From the NCBI GenBank assembly GCA_002238565.1, contig MPMP01000004.1:47075-111074 (forward strand): a stretch of DNA of 64,000 nucleotides, read 5' to 3'. The notes under the pieces are model-generated. The model was not told the DNA's origin. It was given only the letters and a program-made list of their open reading frames with translations, and did no database searches. Positions within the stretch are counted from its first letter, which is position 1; each line of letters begins with the position of its first letter. Positions 47,737 to 56,254 of this stretch are shown here, one piece after another. The translations under genes were made by a program, and so were the position numbers. The stretch is from Albidovulum sp. bin36 (GTDB taxonomy: Bacteria; Pseudomonadota; Alphaproteobacteria; Rhodobacterales; Rhodobacteraceae).

Positions 47737-48150
47737 CTAGAACTTCGAATACGCCTGGCGCAGGGCCACGAGCGGATGCCGCGCCGACATCTGGAACTTG
47801 ACTAGAAGCTCCCGGGCGATCATGTCGCGATCCTGCTGGCCGGACGGCAATTCCACGCTCTCCGGCACGCGAACCCAGCTATTGATGTTGCGGTCGAATA
47901 CCGCCGCGTTGCCTTCCTCGTAGCCCATGTGCACGTCTTCGAGCCAATTCAGGTCGTCCCACCCCATCACCTCCATATACTCCTTCAGAAAGGGCGTCAG
48001 GCGCGAGTAGTCGGGGACGAGATTGACATCGTACCGATAGCCGATGTGCTGGCCGATTTCCCTTTCGCGATCGGATGCAAGCCCGTGGGCGTCGTTCAGA
48101 AACTGATCGACGTCCTCGATGCTCGATCCCTTGTAGCTGGTTCCGGACAT
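47737..48150 (-). CDS. Uncharacterised 137-aa protein in the methylamine operon
   Basis: The start at 48150 has GAGGAGAACGGA directly upstream; the track start at 48210 lies inside mgsC. The protein is acidic and soluble, with segments DVDQFLNDAHGLASDREREIG, YSRLTPFLKEYMEVMGWDD and a C-terminal helix LVKFQMSARHPLVALRQAY. No cysteine and no domain I recognise. It sits 10 bp after mgsC and 2 bp before the amidase, so it is surely co-expressed. A small accessory subunit of the neighbouring synthase is possible but unproven. Confidence 0.78.
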   Translation of the reverse strand: MSGTSYKGSSIEDVDQFLNDAHGLASDREREIGQHIGYRYDVNLVPDYSRLTPFLKEYMEVMGWDDLNWLEDVHMGYEEGNAAVFDRNINSWVRVPESVELPSGQQDRDMIARELLVKFQMSARHPLVALRQAYSKF

Positions 48151-48160
48151 TCCGTTCTCC

Positions 48161-49525
48161 TCACAGGTGGTGGTAGTCTTCGACTCCGACCGTGTAGTTT
48201 GTTCCGGCAAGCGGCACGCCGGCCATGGCCGACGCTTCCATGGTCAGGGCCGCGAGATCCTCCGGCTCGAGCGAGTGAAGATTCGTCTTGCCGCAGGCGC
48301 GCGCGAACATCTGCGCCTCTATGGTCAGCGTATGCAGGAAATTGTAGACTCGCTCCGCCGCCTCGTCGGGGTCCAGCCGCGCCCGCAGCTTCGGATCCTG
48401 GGTCGCCACCCCGACCGGGCAGCGCCCCGAATGGCAGTGGTAGCAGTGGCCGGCCTCGGCGCCGATCTCCTCGGGATAATTCGCCTCCGGTATGTCCTTG
48501 TTGCAATTCAGCGCCATCATGACCGAATGGCCGATCGCGATGCAGTCCGCGCCCAGGGCGATGGCCTTGGCCACGTCCGCGCCGTTGCGGATGCCGCCGG
48601 CGTAGACCAGGGATATCTCGCCGCGCTTTCCGAGGTCGTCGATGGCCTTCCTCGCCTGGCGAATGGCCGCCATTCCCGGAACGCCCGTTTCCTCGGTCGC
48701 AAGGTGCGGGCCTGCGCCCGTGCCGCCTTCCATGCCGTCGATATAGATCGAATCCGGACCGCATTTGACGGCCATGCGAACGTCGTCGTAGACGCGCGCC
48801 GCGCCGAGCTTCAGCTGGATCGGAATGCGCCAGTCGGTCGCCTCGCGGATTTCGTGGATCTTCAGCGCAAGATCGTCCGGTCCGAGCCAGTCGGGATGCC
48901 GCGCCGGCGACCGCTGGTCGATGCCTGCCGGCAGCGAGCGCATTTCCGCGACCTGGTCGGTCACTTTCTGACCCATCAAATGCCCGCCGAGCCCGACTTT
49001 GCAGCCCTGCCCTATAAAGAATTCGCAGGCGTCCGCCAGTACGAGGTGATGCGGATTGAAGCCGTAGCGGGACTGGATGCACTGGTAGAGCCATTTCGAC
49101 GAATAGCGGCGCTCGTCGGGAATCATGCCGCCTTCCCCGGAGCAGGTCGCGGTGCCCGCCATGGTCGCGCCCCGAGCCAGGGCGGTCTTGGCTTCATAGG
49201 ACAGTGCGCCGAAGCTCATTCCCGTGACGTAGACCGGGATGTCGAGTTCCAGCGGCCGCTTCGCGCAAGGGCCGATCACGGTCTTCGTATCGCACTTTTC
49301 GCGGTAGCCCTCGATGACGAATCGAGTCAGCGTTCCCGGCAGAAACGTCAGATCGTCCCAGTGAGGTATTTTCTTGAAAAGCGAGAACCCGCGCATGCGA
49401 TAGCGGCCGAGTTCGGATTTGATGTGAATGTCGTCGATGACGTGCGGAGGGAATATAAAGGAATCCCCAATTCGGTGCACGTCCCGGTCAAGTGGCTTTT
49501 TGCCCAGCATGCCGCCGTCGGCCAT
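48161..49525 (-). CDS. mgsC: N-methylglutamate synthase subunit C (GlxD/GltB-like FMN domain)
   Basis: This 454-aa protein has the glutamate-synthase central/FMN barrel. The flavin site is in IPIQLKLGAARVYDDVRMAVKCG and YIDGMEGGTGAGPH. An iron-sulfur cysteine motif C-x2-C-x4-C is in GHCYHCHSGRCPVG. In the N-methylglutamate pathway the three-subunit synthase MgsABC turns gamma-glutamylmethylamide plus 2-oxoglutarate-derived glutamate units into N-methylglutamate. The order synthetase-MgsA-MgsB-MgsC here matches that cluster. By sequence alone the older name GlxD applies. Confidence 0.85.
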   Translation of the reverse strand: MADGGMLGKKPLDRDVHRIGDSFIFPPHVIDDIHIKSELGRYRMRGFSLFKKIPHWDDLTFLPGTLTRFVIEGYREKCDTKTVIGPCAKRPLELDIPVYVTGMSFGALSYEAKTALARGATMAGTATCSGEGGMIPDERRYSSKWLYQCIQSRYGFNPHHLVLADACEFFIGQGCKVGLGGHLMGQKVTDQVAEMRSLPAGIDQRSPARHPDWLGPDDLALKIHEIREATDWRIPIQLKLGAARVYDDVRMAVKCGPDSIYIDGMEGGTGAGPHLATEETGVPGMAAIRQARKAIDDLGKRGEISLVYAGGIRNGADVAKAIALGADCIAIGHSVMMALNCNKDIPEANYPEEIGAEAGHCYHCHSGRCPVGVATQDPKLRARLDPDEAAERVYNFLHTLTIEAQMFARACGKTNLHSLEPEDLAALTMEASAMAGVPLAGTNYTVGVEDYHHL

Positions 49526-49545
49526 CTCCGTATCCTTTCGAATTC

Positions 49546-50415
49546 CTAGAGAATCAGCTTTTTCTCAGCCGGTTCAAGATTGTCGTAGTTCCAGAGCTGC
49601 TTGCCCGCCACGATTTTGGTGAAGTGGCCGACTCCCCGTTCCGGAAGCAGGCCGTATAGCCGCAGCTTCCTGGCCAGCCAGTCTTTTTCGATCCCGTCCA
49701 TTTCGGCTTCCACGGCGTCGACTCCGAGGCTTCTGATTTCGCCGCCGACGTATATGCTGCCGTCGTACATTGAATCGCCGAGATTCTTTCCGGCGTTGCC
49801 GCAGACGATCATCCTGCCCCGCTGCATCATGAATCCGGACAGCGCGCCCGTATCGCCGCCGACGAGGATCGTTCCGCCCTTCATATCTATTCCGGTTCGG
49901 GAACCGACCGAGCCCTTGCAGACCAGATCGCCGCCGCGGATCGCCGCGCCGAAGGTCGATCCCGCGTTCTTTTCGATCACGACCGTTCCCGACATCATGT
50001 TCTCTCCGCAGGACCAGCCGACCCGCCCGTTGATCCGAACGTTGGGGCCGTCGATCAATCCCACGCCGAAATATCCGAGCGACCCCTCGAAGATCAGATT
50101 GAGCCGGCTCAGGATGCCGACGCCCAGCCCGTGCTTTCCGCGCGGATTCCTGATTACAATCGTTCCGTTTCCGTCGCTCATGAGTTCCCGAATCCGGGAA
50201 TTGGCCTCGGTGGCGGACATTTCGCCGACGTCGATTTCGGTTCTCTTGTTGAAATCGACATCCGGCGCCCACGGATACGTGAACCTGCTCGCCTCGTCGG
50301 GGTCGAATTCAACGAACATCGACCGCCCGGACAGCTGCTCGGTCGCCATTCCGAGCCGCTTGGCGCGCTCGTCCTGGGACAGATCCTTGAATTCGGCGCT
50401 TGTCACGCTTGCCAT
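49546..50415 (-). CDS. mgsB: N-methylglutamate synthase subunit B (GlxC, GXGXG domain)
   Basis: This 289-aa protein has the glutamate-synthase C-terminal right-handed beta-helix: repeated G-rich turns such as GSLGYFGVGLIDGPNVRINGRVG, GSTFGAAIRGGDLVCKGSVGSRTGID and GGDTGALSGFMMQRGRMIVCG. It overlaps the end of mgsA by 13 bp and is followed 20 bp later by mgsC. It presumably forms the structural domain channelling ammonia or methylamine between the amidotransferase and FMN subunits. Confidence 0.86.
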   Translation of the reverse strand: MASVTSAEFKDLSQDERAKRLGMATEQLSGRSMFVEFDPDEASRFTYPWAPDVDFNKRTEIDVGEMSATEANSRIRELMSDGNGTIVIRNPRGKHGLGVGILSRLNLIFEGSLGYFGVGLIDGPNVRINGRVGWSCGENMMSGTVVIEKNAGSTFGAAIRGGDLVCKGSVGSRTGIDMKGGTILVGGDTGALSGFMMQRGRMIVCGNAGKNLGDSMYDGSIYVGGEIRSLGVDAVEAEMDGIEKDWLARKLRLYGLLPERGVGHFTKIVAGKQLWNYDNLEPAEKKLIL

Positions 50416-51338
50416 ACCCGCACCTCCTCGTCGTAGGGATCCCAGGTATCTATTTCCTGCGGCAGGATCGACCGGATGGAAACTTCCTCCGACGCCATGG
50501 CGATCAAATCGTCGCTTTCGTAGAGCACCAGTGGCTTGGCGGCCATCGTGTCCTTGGCCATTCCAAGCTGATTCTCCGTCGCGACAAGGTACGTAAACAC
50601 GCCGTCGATTTCCTCCACCGAGCGACGCAGGCTGTCTTTCAGCTCCACGCCGTTTGCGAGATTGTGCGCCGTATAGACCGCCAGCAATTCCGAATCGCAG
50701 TTCGACATGAACCGGTGCCCCTTCCGCTCCATCTCCCGCCGCATGAGCCAGTAGTTCGTGATCTGGCCGTTATGCACGACCGATATGTCGTTGTACGGAA
50801 ACGCCCAGTACGGGTGCGCCGATCTGATATCGACATCGGATTCGGTCGCCATCCTGGTGTGGCCGATCGCGTGAGTTCCGACGAAGCCGCCGAGACCGTA
50901 GGCATCGGCCACCGTTTCGGCATCGCCGAGATCCTTGATCAGTTCCAGCCCCTTGCCGAGAGAAAGAATCTCGACCCCGTCGGTTTCTTCGATATGTCGG
51001 GCCATGTCCTCGGTATCGCCGTCGTGGGACAGGATGTACCTCAAAGCGTATTGGGTAGCCCTGGCCCGGTCCTTGACCAACGCGCCATGCTCCTCGAGTA
51101 TGCCGTCGACCCTTTCAATGCGCTCCTCTATCAGCCCGTGAATCCCGTGCCCTCGGCCCATGTCCTCCTGTTCCGCGACCTTGAACCTCATGATGAAATC
51201 GCCCGGACTGGCTTCTCCGTAGACCGCGTAGCCGGTGGAATCAGGGCCCCGATGCCTGAGCGCCTGCAACATCGCAGTCATCTCCGAGCCGACGCCGGAA
51301 GATTTTCCGCGATGGATCAATCCCGCTATTCCGCACAT
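50403..51338 (-). CDS. mgsA: N-methylglutamate synthase subunit A (class II glutamine amidotransferase, GlxB)
   Basis: The true start is at 51338 (MCGIAGLIHRG), exposing Cys2 as the Ntn nucleophile; the 668-aa track ORF continues upstream only as a shadow. The 311-aa protein has PurF/GATase-II motifs: ALRHRGPDSTGYAVYG, GTHAIGHTRMATESDVDIRSAHPY and DISVVHNGQITNYWLMRR. It releases the amide nitrogen from the gamma-glutamyl amide for the synthase. Gene order and the following mgsB/mgsC support this assignment. Confidence 0.87.
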   Translation of the reverse strand: MCGIAGLIHRGKSSGVGSEMTAMLQALRHRGPDSTGYAVYGEASPGDFIMRFKVAEQEDMGRGHGIHGLIEERIERVDGILEEHGALVKDRARATQYALRYILSHDGDTEDMARHIEETDGVEILSLGKGLELIKDLGDAETVADAYGLGGFVGTHAIGHTRMATESDVDIRSAHPYWAFPYNDISVVHNGQITNYWLMRREMERKGHRFMSNCDSELLAVYTAHNLANGVELKDSLRRSVEEIDGVFTYLVATENQLGMAKDTMAAKPLVLYESDDLIAMASEEVSIRSILPQEIDTWDPYDEEVRVWQA

Positions 51339-51415
51339 TGCTTCAGCCTTTCTGTTTTCAATTAGGTCGATCCGGGGCGGACATGCGGCGGCGCCGTCGC
51401 CGCCCCGAAAGAATT

Positions 51416-52897
51416 CTACGGCAGGCAGTCCAGATAGGTGTCGACGTCCCAGTCCGTTACCGTGTGCATGAACCGCTCCCACTCGTCGGTTTTGTACTCG
51501 TGGAAGAGGCGGAACATTTCGCCCGGCATCCCGCGCTGAATCACTTCGTCGGCCTTCAGAGCGTCCAGCGCTTCGCCGAGCGACATCGGCAGGCGCTTGA
51601 CTTCCTTGCCGGCTTCGATCGCCTCGTAGATATTGCGCTCTTCGGGAGGGCCGGGATCGAGTTCGTTTTCGATGCCGTCGTCCGCCGCGGCCAGAATCAC
51701 CGAGCCCATCAGGTACGGGTTGACCATCGAATCCACCGAGCGGTATTCGAAACGGCCGGGCGCCGAAACGCGCAAGCCCGTCGTCCTGTTCTGAAAACCC
51801 CAGTCGGCAAAGACCGGCGCCCAGAATCCGGTGTCCCAGAGGCGGCGGTAGGAATTGACCGTGGACGACCCCACGGCCGTCAGCGCCCTGAGGTGGGCGA
51901 CAATTCCGCCGATTGTCATCAAGCCGGTCTTGCCCGGCAATTGCGGGTCGTCGCCGTCCGGCATGAAGGTATTCTCGCCTCCGGTCAAATACATGAAGTT
52001 TTGCTCCATGCCGGGCAGATTGCCGGCATCGTTGCCAGTCCTTCGGAAGGTCTCCTCGCCGCCGTGCCACAGCGAAAGATTGTGGTGGCAGCCCGAAGCC
52101 GAAACGCCGACGAACGGCTTCGACATGAAGCAGGCGATCAGGTTGAATTCGCGCGCGACCTGCGCGCAGATTTGGCGATAGGTCGTCAGCCTGTCGGCAT
52201 TGCGCAGCACCTCGTCGAACATCCAGTTCAGCTCGAGCTGGCCCGGAGCGTCCTCGTGGTCTCCCTGGATCATGTCCAGCCCCATGCGGCGGGAGTATTC
52301 TATGACCTTCATATATACGGGCCGCAGGCTTTCGAACTGGTCGATGTGATAGCAGAACGGCTTGGAAAAGCCGCCCGCCGGCTTGCCGTCGGCGTCGCGC
52401 TTCAGCCACATCATTTCCGGCTCGGTTCCCATGCGCAGATGCAGGCCGCCGTGCTTGCCCTTGAATTCGTCGTGGAGACGGCGCAGGTTTCCGCGGCAGT
52501 CCGCGGTTAGAAACGCTCCGGGGTCCTCTCGTTCCTCGCGGTTTCGGAACAGCGTGCAGTAGAACCGCGCGATGCGATTATCCCAAGGCAGCTGCACCAT
52601 CGTCTCCGGCTCCGGGATCCCAACCAGCTCCGCGGATTCGGGCCCGTAGCCGAGATAGTCGCCTCTGCGGTTCGTGAAGAGGTTCACGGTCGCGCCGTAC
52701 ACAAGCTGGAACCCCTTGGAAGCCACCGACTCCCAATGGTCGGACGGAATGCCCTTGCCCATGATTTTTCCGGTTATCGACACGAACTGCAAATAGAGGT
52801 ACTCGATGCCGAGCCTGTCGATTTTTTCCCGGACTTCCTTTACGAGTTCGTCCCTTCCCGGTGCATTGACGAACTTTTCAATATCCGTTTCGGTCAT
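51416..52897 (-). CDS. gmaS: Gamma-glutamylmethylamide synthetase / type III glutamine synthetase (GmaS/GlnT-like)
   Basis: The start at 52897 (MTETDIEKF), with GGAAG upstream, gives 493 aa. Glutamine-synthetase fold: N-terminal beta-grasp (YLYLQFVSITGKIMGKGIP), metal-binding RMGTEPEMMW and QGDHEDAPGQLELNW, the ATP site SGCHHNLSLW and NSYRRL, and the Arg motif RFEYRSVDSMVNPYL. It belongs to the GlnT/GmaS branch. As first gene of the gmaS-mgsABC series it should couple methylamine to glutamate using ATP. GlnT with ammonia as substrate cannot be excluded by sequence alone. Confidence 0.82.
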   Translation of the reverse strand: MTETDIEKFVNAPGRDELVKEVREKIDRLGIEYLYLQFVSITGKIMGKGIPSDHWESVASKGFQLVYGATVNLFTNRRGDYLGYGPESAELVGIPEPETMVQLPWDNRIARFYCTLFRNREEREDPGAFLTADCRGNLRRLHDEFKGKHGGLHLRMGTEPEMMWLKRDADGKPAGGFSKPFCYHIDQFESLRPVYMKVIEYSRRMGLDMIQGDHEDAPGQLELNWMFDEVLRNADRLTTYRQICAQVAREFNLIACFMSKPFVGVSASGCHHNLSLWHGGEETFRRTGNDAGNLPGMEQNFMYLTGGENTFMPDGDDPQLPGKTGLMTIGGIVAHLRALTAVGSSTVNSYRRLWDTGFWAPVFADWGFQNRTTGLRVSAPGRFEYRSVDSMVNPYLMGSVILAAADDGIENELDPGPPEERNIYEAIEAGKEVKRLPMSLGEALDALKADEVIQRGMPGEMFRLFHEYKTDEWERFMHTVTDWDVDTYLDCLP

Positions 52898-53150
52898 TTT
52901 TTCTTCCTTCGCAACTTCAGGCGCACTAAAGCGGACGCTATTGGCACGCGCGTGATTCTGGGCGCCGGCGACCCCGATGGGACGCAAGCGGAGGCGAGAC
53001 TGCGCACTCGACGAAACCATTTCGCATCCCGGCGGCCGGGCGCGCCGCCCGTAGCAATGGCCGGCGCGCGCTGAACCCGAACATTCAGCTCTCGCGAATC
53101 GAATCGACTGGGATTTAACCGAAACCAACCAAGCTCGCAATCGGAATAGG

Positions 53151-53206
53151 CCAAATCTTTGCCATTTTTGCAATTTTCGCCGATTTGGTCTATTATTGGT
53201 ATTCTA
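53151..53206. promoter_or_regulatory. Inverted and direct repeats between gmaS and the GntR gene
   Basis: CCAAATC (53151) and GATTTGG (53182) form 7-bp inverted arms 24 bp apart. Directly after, two imperfect 11-bp direct repeats TTGGTCTATTA and TTGGTATTCTA follow head to tail. They occupy the 323-bp divergent promoter region, just before the GntR Shine-Dalgarno, and are candidate operators of that regulator. Confidence 0.4.
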
Positions 53207-53220
53207 CGATGGAGGCGGCT

Positions 53221-53913
53221 ATGACTGATTCGCCAATTCGGCGCACTGGATCTTCTGAAATCGCTTCCGTCCTGCGAAGCGAGATTTCCGACAATACTTG
53301 GAACGAGTTCGACCGGCTTCCGCCGGAACGGGAGCTTGCCGCTCGATTCGGCGTGTCCCGCGGCACCGTGCGCGATGCGCTGGCAAAGCTCTCGAAAGAA
53401 AACCTTGTCGAAATTCGAAGAAGCAGCGGATCGTTCGTAACCCCTTGCAAGCGCGCGGAGTTCACGGATCTGCCTTTTGAATCAATTCGACCGCTTGAGC
53501 TTATCGACGCTCGATTCGCGCTGGAGCCGCACATTTGCCGCCTCGCCGTGCTCAATGCGCGACGAGCGGATTTCGAGGACTTGGAAGTCCTGCTTGAATC
53601 GATGGAAGCGGAGGTCAACGACTGGATCAGCTTTTCCGATCTGGATGCCGAATTCCATGCCCGGCTGGTCGAAACCACCGGCAACCAGTTGCTGCTCTGG
53701 ATGGCGCGCCAAATCGATAGAGTGCGCATCCAGGACGAATGGATGCGCATGCGGCGCTTGACCCTAGAACCGCCGATCATCGTTCAGTACAATTCGCAGC
53801 ACAGGCGGATCGTCGATGCAATCCGAAAGCGCGACCCTGAACTGGCGGCGAACATCATGAAGGAGCACCTTGAAACGGCGCGGCTGTCGCTGACGCGCGC
53901 CGCGGCCACTTGA
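53221..53913 (+). CDS. GntR-family regulator, FadR/FCD type
   Basis: The start at 53221, with GGAGG 5 bp upstream, is better than 53185 and gives 230 aa. Winged HTH at residues about 10-70 (LPPERELAARFGVSRGTVRDALAKLSKENLVEIR). All-helical FCD ligand domain at about 85-225, with metal or ligand residues in DLDAEFHARLVETTGNQLL and NSQHRRIVDAIRKRD. Divergent from gmaS, so the methylamine/TMAO gene series is its likely target and a small organic acid or related metabolite its likely effector. Confidence 0.85.
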   Translation: MTDSPIRRTGSSEIASVLRSEISDNTWNEFDRLPPERELAARFGVSRGTVRDALAKLSKENLVEIRRSSGSFVTPCKRAEFTDLPFESIRPLELIDARFALEPHICRLAVLNARRADFEDLEVLLESMEAEVNDWISFSDLDAEFHARLVETTGNQLLLWMARQIDRVRIQDEWMRMRRLTLEPPIIVQYNSQHRRIVDAIRKRDPELAANIMKEHLETARLSLTRAAAT

Positions 53914-54534
53914 GTTCGGCAATCCAGCCGAATTATCGGCGAGCCTGGAATGCGGGCGCGGGCATTCCCCAGGTCGATAAATCAATGCCGTTCGGTGCCG
54001 CCGACCCGTTCGGGCAACGGCATCCGGCTAAGGAAATTTCCAAATAGGACAAGGACTCGGATACTGGAGCTTCGGCAAGAATCCGGTTGCTTCTCCGAGG
54101 CGTTCAACTCCGGACGGCGGCGCGCTCTATTCACTTAGAATCTCGGCTTTTTCGATTTGCGGTTACGATCGGACGCGCCGACCGCGGTCCGCGCAGCCGA
54201 TTCGGCGACAAATGCGCCATGCTCGGAAGGCGCCGCCTCGACCTCGCGACCGAAGAGTCGATTTCCGTTGCCGGAATAGCCGCGCGCGCCCGATCGGTCG
54301 CCGGCGCAGTCCGTATTTTGGTTGGCGCATATGTCGGAGCCGCCGCCTTCGCCGCGATTGATATCGGTCCGAAGCGGGTGGCGAACAGGCGCGAGACGGC
54401 TGTTAGGGCGAAGGCGGCGCAGTGGCGCGGTGCGCGTACTTGACGCCGCGTTTCGAAACTCGGCGGATTAGCCGGAGATGCGACGAAGAACAGACGCCGC
54501 GGACCCGCGAATGCCCTGATAGCCGGACGGTCCG
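53914..54534. other. Intergenic stretch, no gene recognised
   Basis: About 620 bp between the GntR gene and the LacI gene stop. Long Ala/Arg-rich frames exist on both strands (54087..54443 + and 54131..54838 -), but neither shows a family motif. They overlap each other, and the latter runs into lacI. Confidence 0.35.
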
Positions 54535-55611
54535 CTACACATCCGAGTCGGAATGCGCGCCCGCGCGCTTCGGCGGGGCGGACGAGTTTCGGAGTATGAG
54601 CTGAACTTCGACCGAAACGTGCGTTGCCACTTCGCTTCCGCTCAATTTGCCGAGAATGTAGTCCGCGGCGTCGGCCCCCATCTCTTCCGCCGGAACGTCG
54701 ATGGTCGTGAGAGGCGGGTTTGAATGCATCGCATATTCGAGATTGTCGAAGCCGACGACGGAAATATCGCCCGGGATTTCCATCCCCTTCGCGGTGCATT
54801 CTATGAGGGCGCCCAGAGCGAGAACGTCGTTTCCGCAAATAATGGCGGTTGGCTGCGCGCCGTCGCGCGATAGAAGCAGCGCGCAGGCTCTTCTGCCGCT
54901 CGCAATGGAATACGGACTTTCCGCGACCATGGAATCCGGCAAATCGATGCCGTGTTTCCGCAGTTCCCCTCGAATCCCTTCGAGCCGTCTTGTCGTTCGA
55001 TCATTGTCCCTGATGATCCCGGAAATGACGCAAATTCTCCGGTGCCCCAGATGCACCAGGTGCTGAGCGGCCTTCGCCGCCGCCGATGAATTGTCGAATC
55101 CCACGGTCGGATAGGCGCTCTTGGAGTTGAAGACGTATGTATTGACAAAGGGAACTTCGTACTGGTCCAAAAGCTCGTAGAGACTTGGCCGATGCCGGTC
55201 GCCGACAAGGATCAGCGCCTCGGCTCCGCGTTCGAGAAGCAATCTCGCCTCTTTCAATTCCGCGTCCAGATCATAGCCGAAAGTCGCGATCAGGGTGGAA
55301 ATTCCCGCCTCCGAGAACCGGGCATTGGCGGCGCCGACCAGACGAGCGTAAAGCGCATAGTCCAGTGTCGGGATCAGAACGCCGACCATGTTGGAGCGCT
55401 GGGAGCGCAGCGCGCGCGCGGCGTGGTTGCGCACATAGCCGAGTTCGAGCATCGCGCTTTCGATCCGGGAACGCTTTTCGGGGGATACCTTCTCCGGATT
55501 GTTGATTGCGCGCGATATCGTCGCCGGCGCGCAGCCGGCAAGTTTGGCAACGTCCGTTATGCGAACCCGCGATGGATCATCTTGAAATCGATTTCTTGAT
55601 TCAGGCATCAT
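54535..55611 (-). CDS. LacI-family transcriptional regulator
   Basis: The start at 55611 (MMPESRNRF) gives 358 aa; the track start at 55698 is too early. HTH and hinge: ITDVAKLAGCAPATISRAINNPEKVSPEKRSRI with hinge Ala-rich NHAARALRSQRS. The C-terminal periplasmic-binding-like effector domain runs from MVGVLIPTLDYALYARLV to GDISVVGFDNLEYA and the usual PPLTTIDVPAEEMG. Divergent from a TRAP transporter operon, with LacI-type palindromes in both the promoter and the first codons of its own gene. Effector likely a sugar or sugar acid. Confidence 0.88.
   Translation of the reverse strand: MMPESRNRFQDDPSRVRITDVAKLAGCAPATISRAINNPEKVSPEKRSRIESAMLELGYVRNHAARALRSQRSNMVGVLIPTLDYALYARLVGAANARFSEAGISTLIATFGYDLDAELKEARLLLERGAEALILVGDRHRPSLYELLDQYEVPFVNTYVFNSKSAYPTVGFDNSSAAAKAAQHLVHLGHRRICVISGIIRDNDRTTRRLEGIRGELRKHGIDLPDSMVAESPYSIASGRRACALLLSRDGAQPTAIICGNDVLALGALIECTAKGMEIPGDISVVGFDNLEYAMHSNPPLTTIDVPAEEMGADAADYILGKLSGSEVATHVSVEVQLILRNSSAPPKRAGAHSDSDV
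55584..55595. promoter_or_regulatory. LacI-type palindrome inside the start of the lacI gene
   Basis: GAAATCGATTTC, a perfect 12-bp palindrome centred on CG as in LacI-family operators, about 16 bp inside the coding sequence. A likely autoregulatory or looping site paired with the one at 55702. Confidence 0.6.
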
Positions 55612-55677
55612 TCCCGCAAGCTCTTGCCTCAACAAACCGCACTTTATCAGATATTTATACTCTAGAAAAGAAAAGTG

Positions 55678-55713
55678 TTGACAGAATTGACGCGCCAAAA
55701 TAAAATCGATTTC
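55678..55713 (+). promoter_or_regulatory. Sigma70-type promoter with overlapping LacI operator for the TRAP operon
   Basis: TTGACA at 55678, a 17-bp spacer, and TAAAAT at 55701 give a near-consensus promoter 30 bp before the dctQ start codon. AAAATCGATTTC at 55702-55713 overlaps the -10 element and shares 11 of 12 bases with the palindrome at 55584. A bound repressor would block polymerase directly. Confidence 0.7.
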
Positions 55714-55742
55714 TAGTTTCGGGGCATGGTCCGGGAGGAAGA

Positions 55743-56240
55743 ATGTCGCAGTCGGAGGTCGGGCGGAAGTCGATGATTCTGTCGGCTCTTTTGAATGCGG
55801 CCGCCTTCTCCGTCTTCGCGATCTCCGTATTGATGGTCGTGGTTACGCTCGCTCAGGTCGTATTCAGATACGTCATCGCGGCGCCGCTCCCCTGGTCGGA
55901 GGAACTGGCGCGATATTGCTTCGTCTGGATCGTCTTTCTGGGCGGGGCGATTGGCCTTTCGCGAGGGATTCACCTAGGCGTCGACCTGTTCGTCAACTTG
56001 CTTCCTGACAGGTTCAGACCCGGCCTCGAGGCGCTTTCGAATGCGTTGATCGCGTGCTTCGCGGCCGCCGTCGTCTACGCGAGCTATCCGGTCATCAATA
56101 TGAACATGCTTCAGCGCTCGCCGGCCATGGGCGTGCAGATGTCGTGGATCTACATCGCAATTCCCATATCCATGTGCCTGATAGTGCTAATCTGCGTTGA
56201 GCGCATCGTTGCCATCCTCCTCGCAAGCAGAAATCGTTAG
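55743..56240 (+). CDS. dctQ: TRAP transporter small permease (DctQ)
   Basis: 165 aa with four membrane segments and the DctQ signature LPWSEELARYCFVWIVFLGGAIGLSRGIHLGVD. The start has GGGAGGAAG upstream. It is the small membrane subunit of a tripartite importer that uses ion gradients. It is 14 bp before dctM and directly behind the LacI-controlled promoter. Confidence 0.88.
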   Translation: MSQSEVGRKSMILSALLNAAAFSVFAISVLMVVVTLAQVVFRYVIAAPLPWSEELARYCFVWIVFLGGAIGLSRGIHLGVDLFVNLLPDRFRPGLEALSNALIACFAAAVVYASYPVINMNMLQRSPAMGVQMSWIYIAIPISMCLIVLICVERIVAILLASRNR

Positions 56241-56254
56241 GCGCGGGCGAGTCG

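Noticed and set aside
48167-49549. 460-aa plus-strand ORF
   Set aside because: Antisense shadow of mgsC, which has clear motifs on the minus strand.
50403-52409. 668-aa ORF in the track
   Set aside because: Only the part from 51338 (MCGIAGL..., N-terminal Cys nucleophile) is real. The upstream half is an Arg-rich shadow of the glutamine-synthetase-like gene.
51338-52510. 390-aa plus-strand ORF
   Set aside because: Antisense shadow of the gmaS-like gene.
54131-54838. 235-aa minus-strand ORF and overlapping 118-aa plus-strand ORF
   Set aside because: Low-complexity Ala/Arg-rich frames overlapping each other, and the former runs into lacI; no motif seen.
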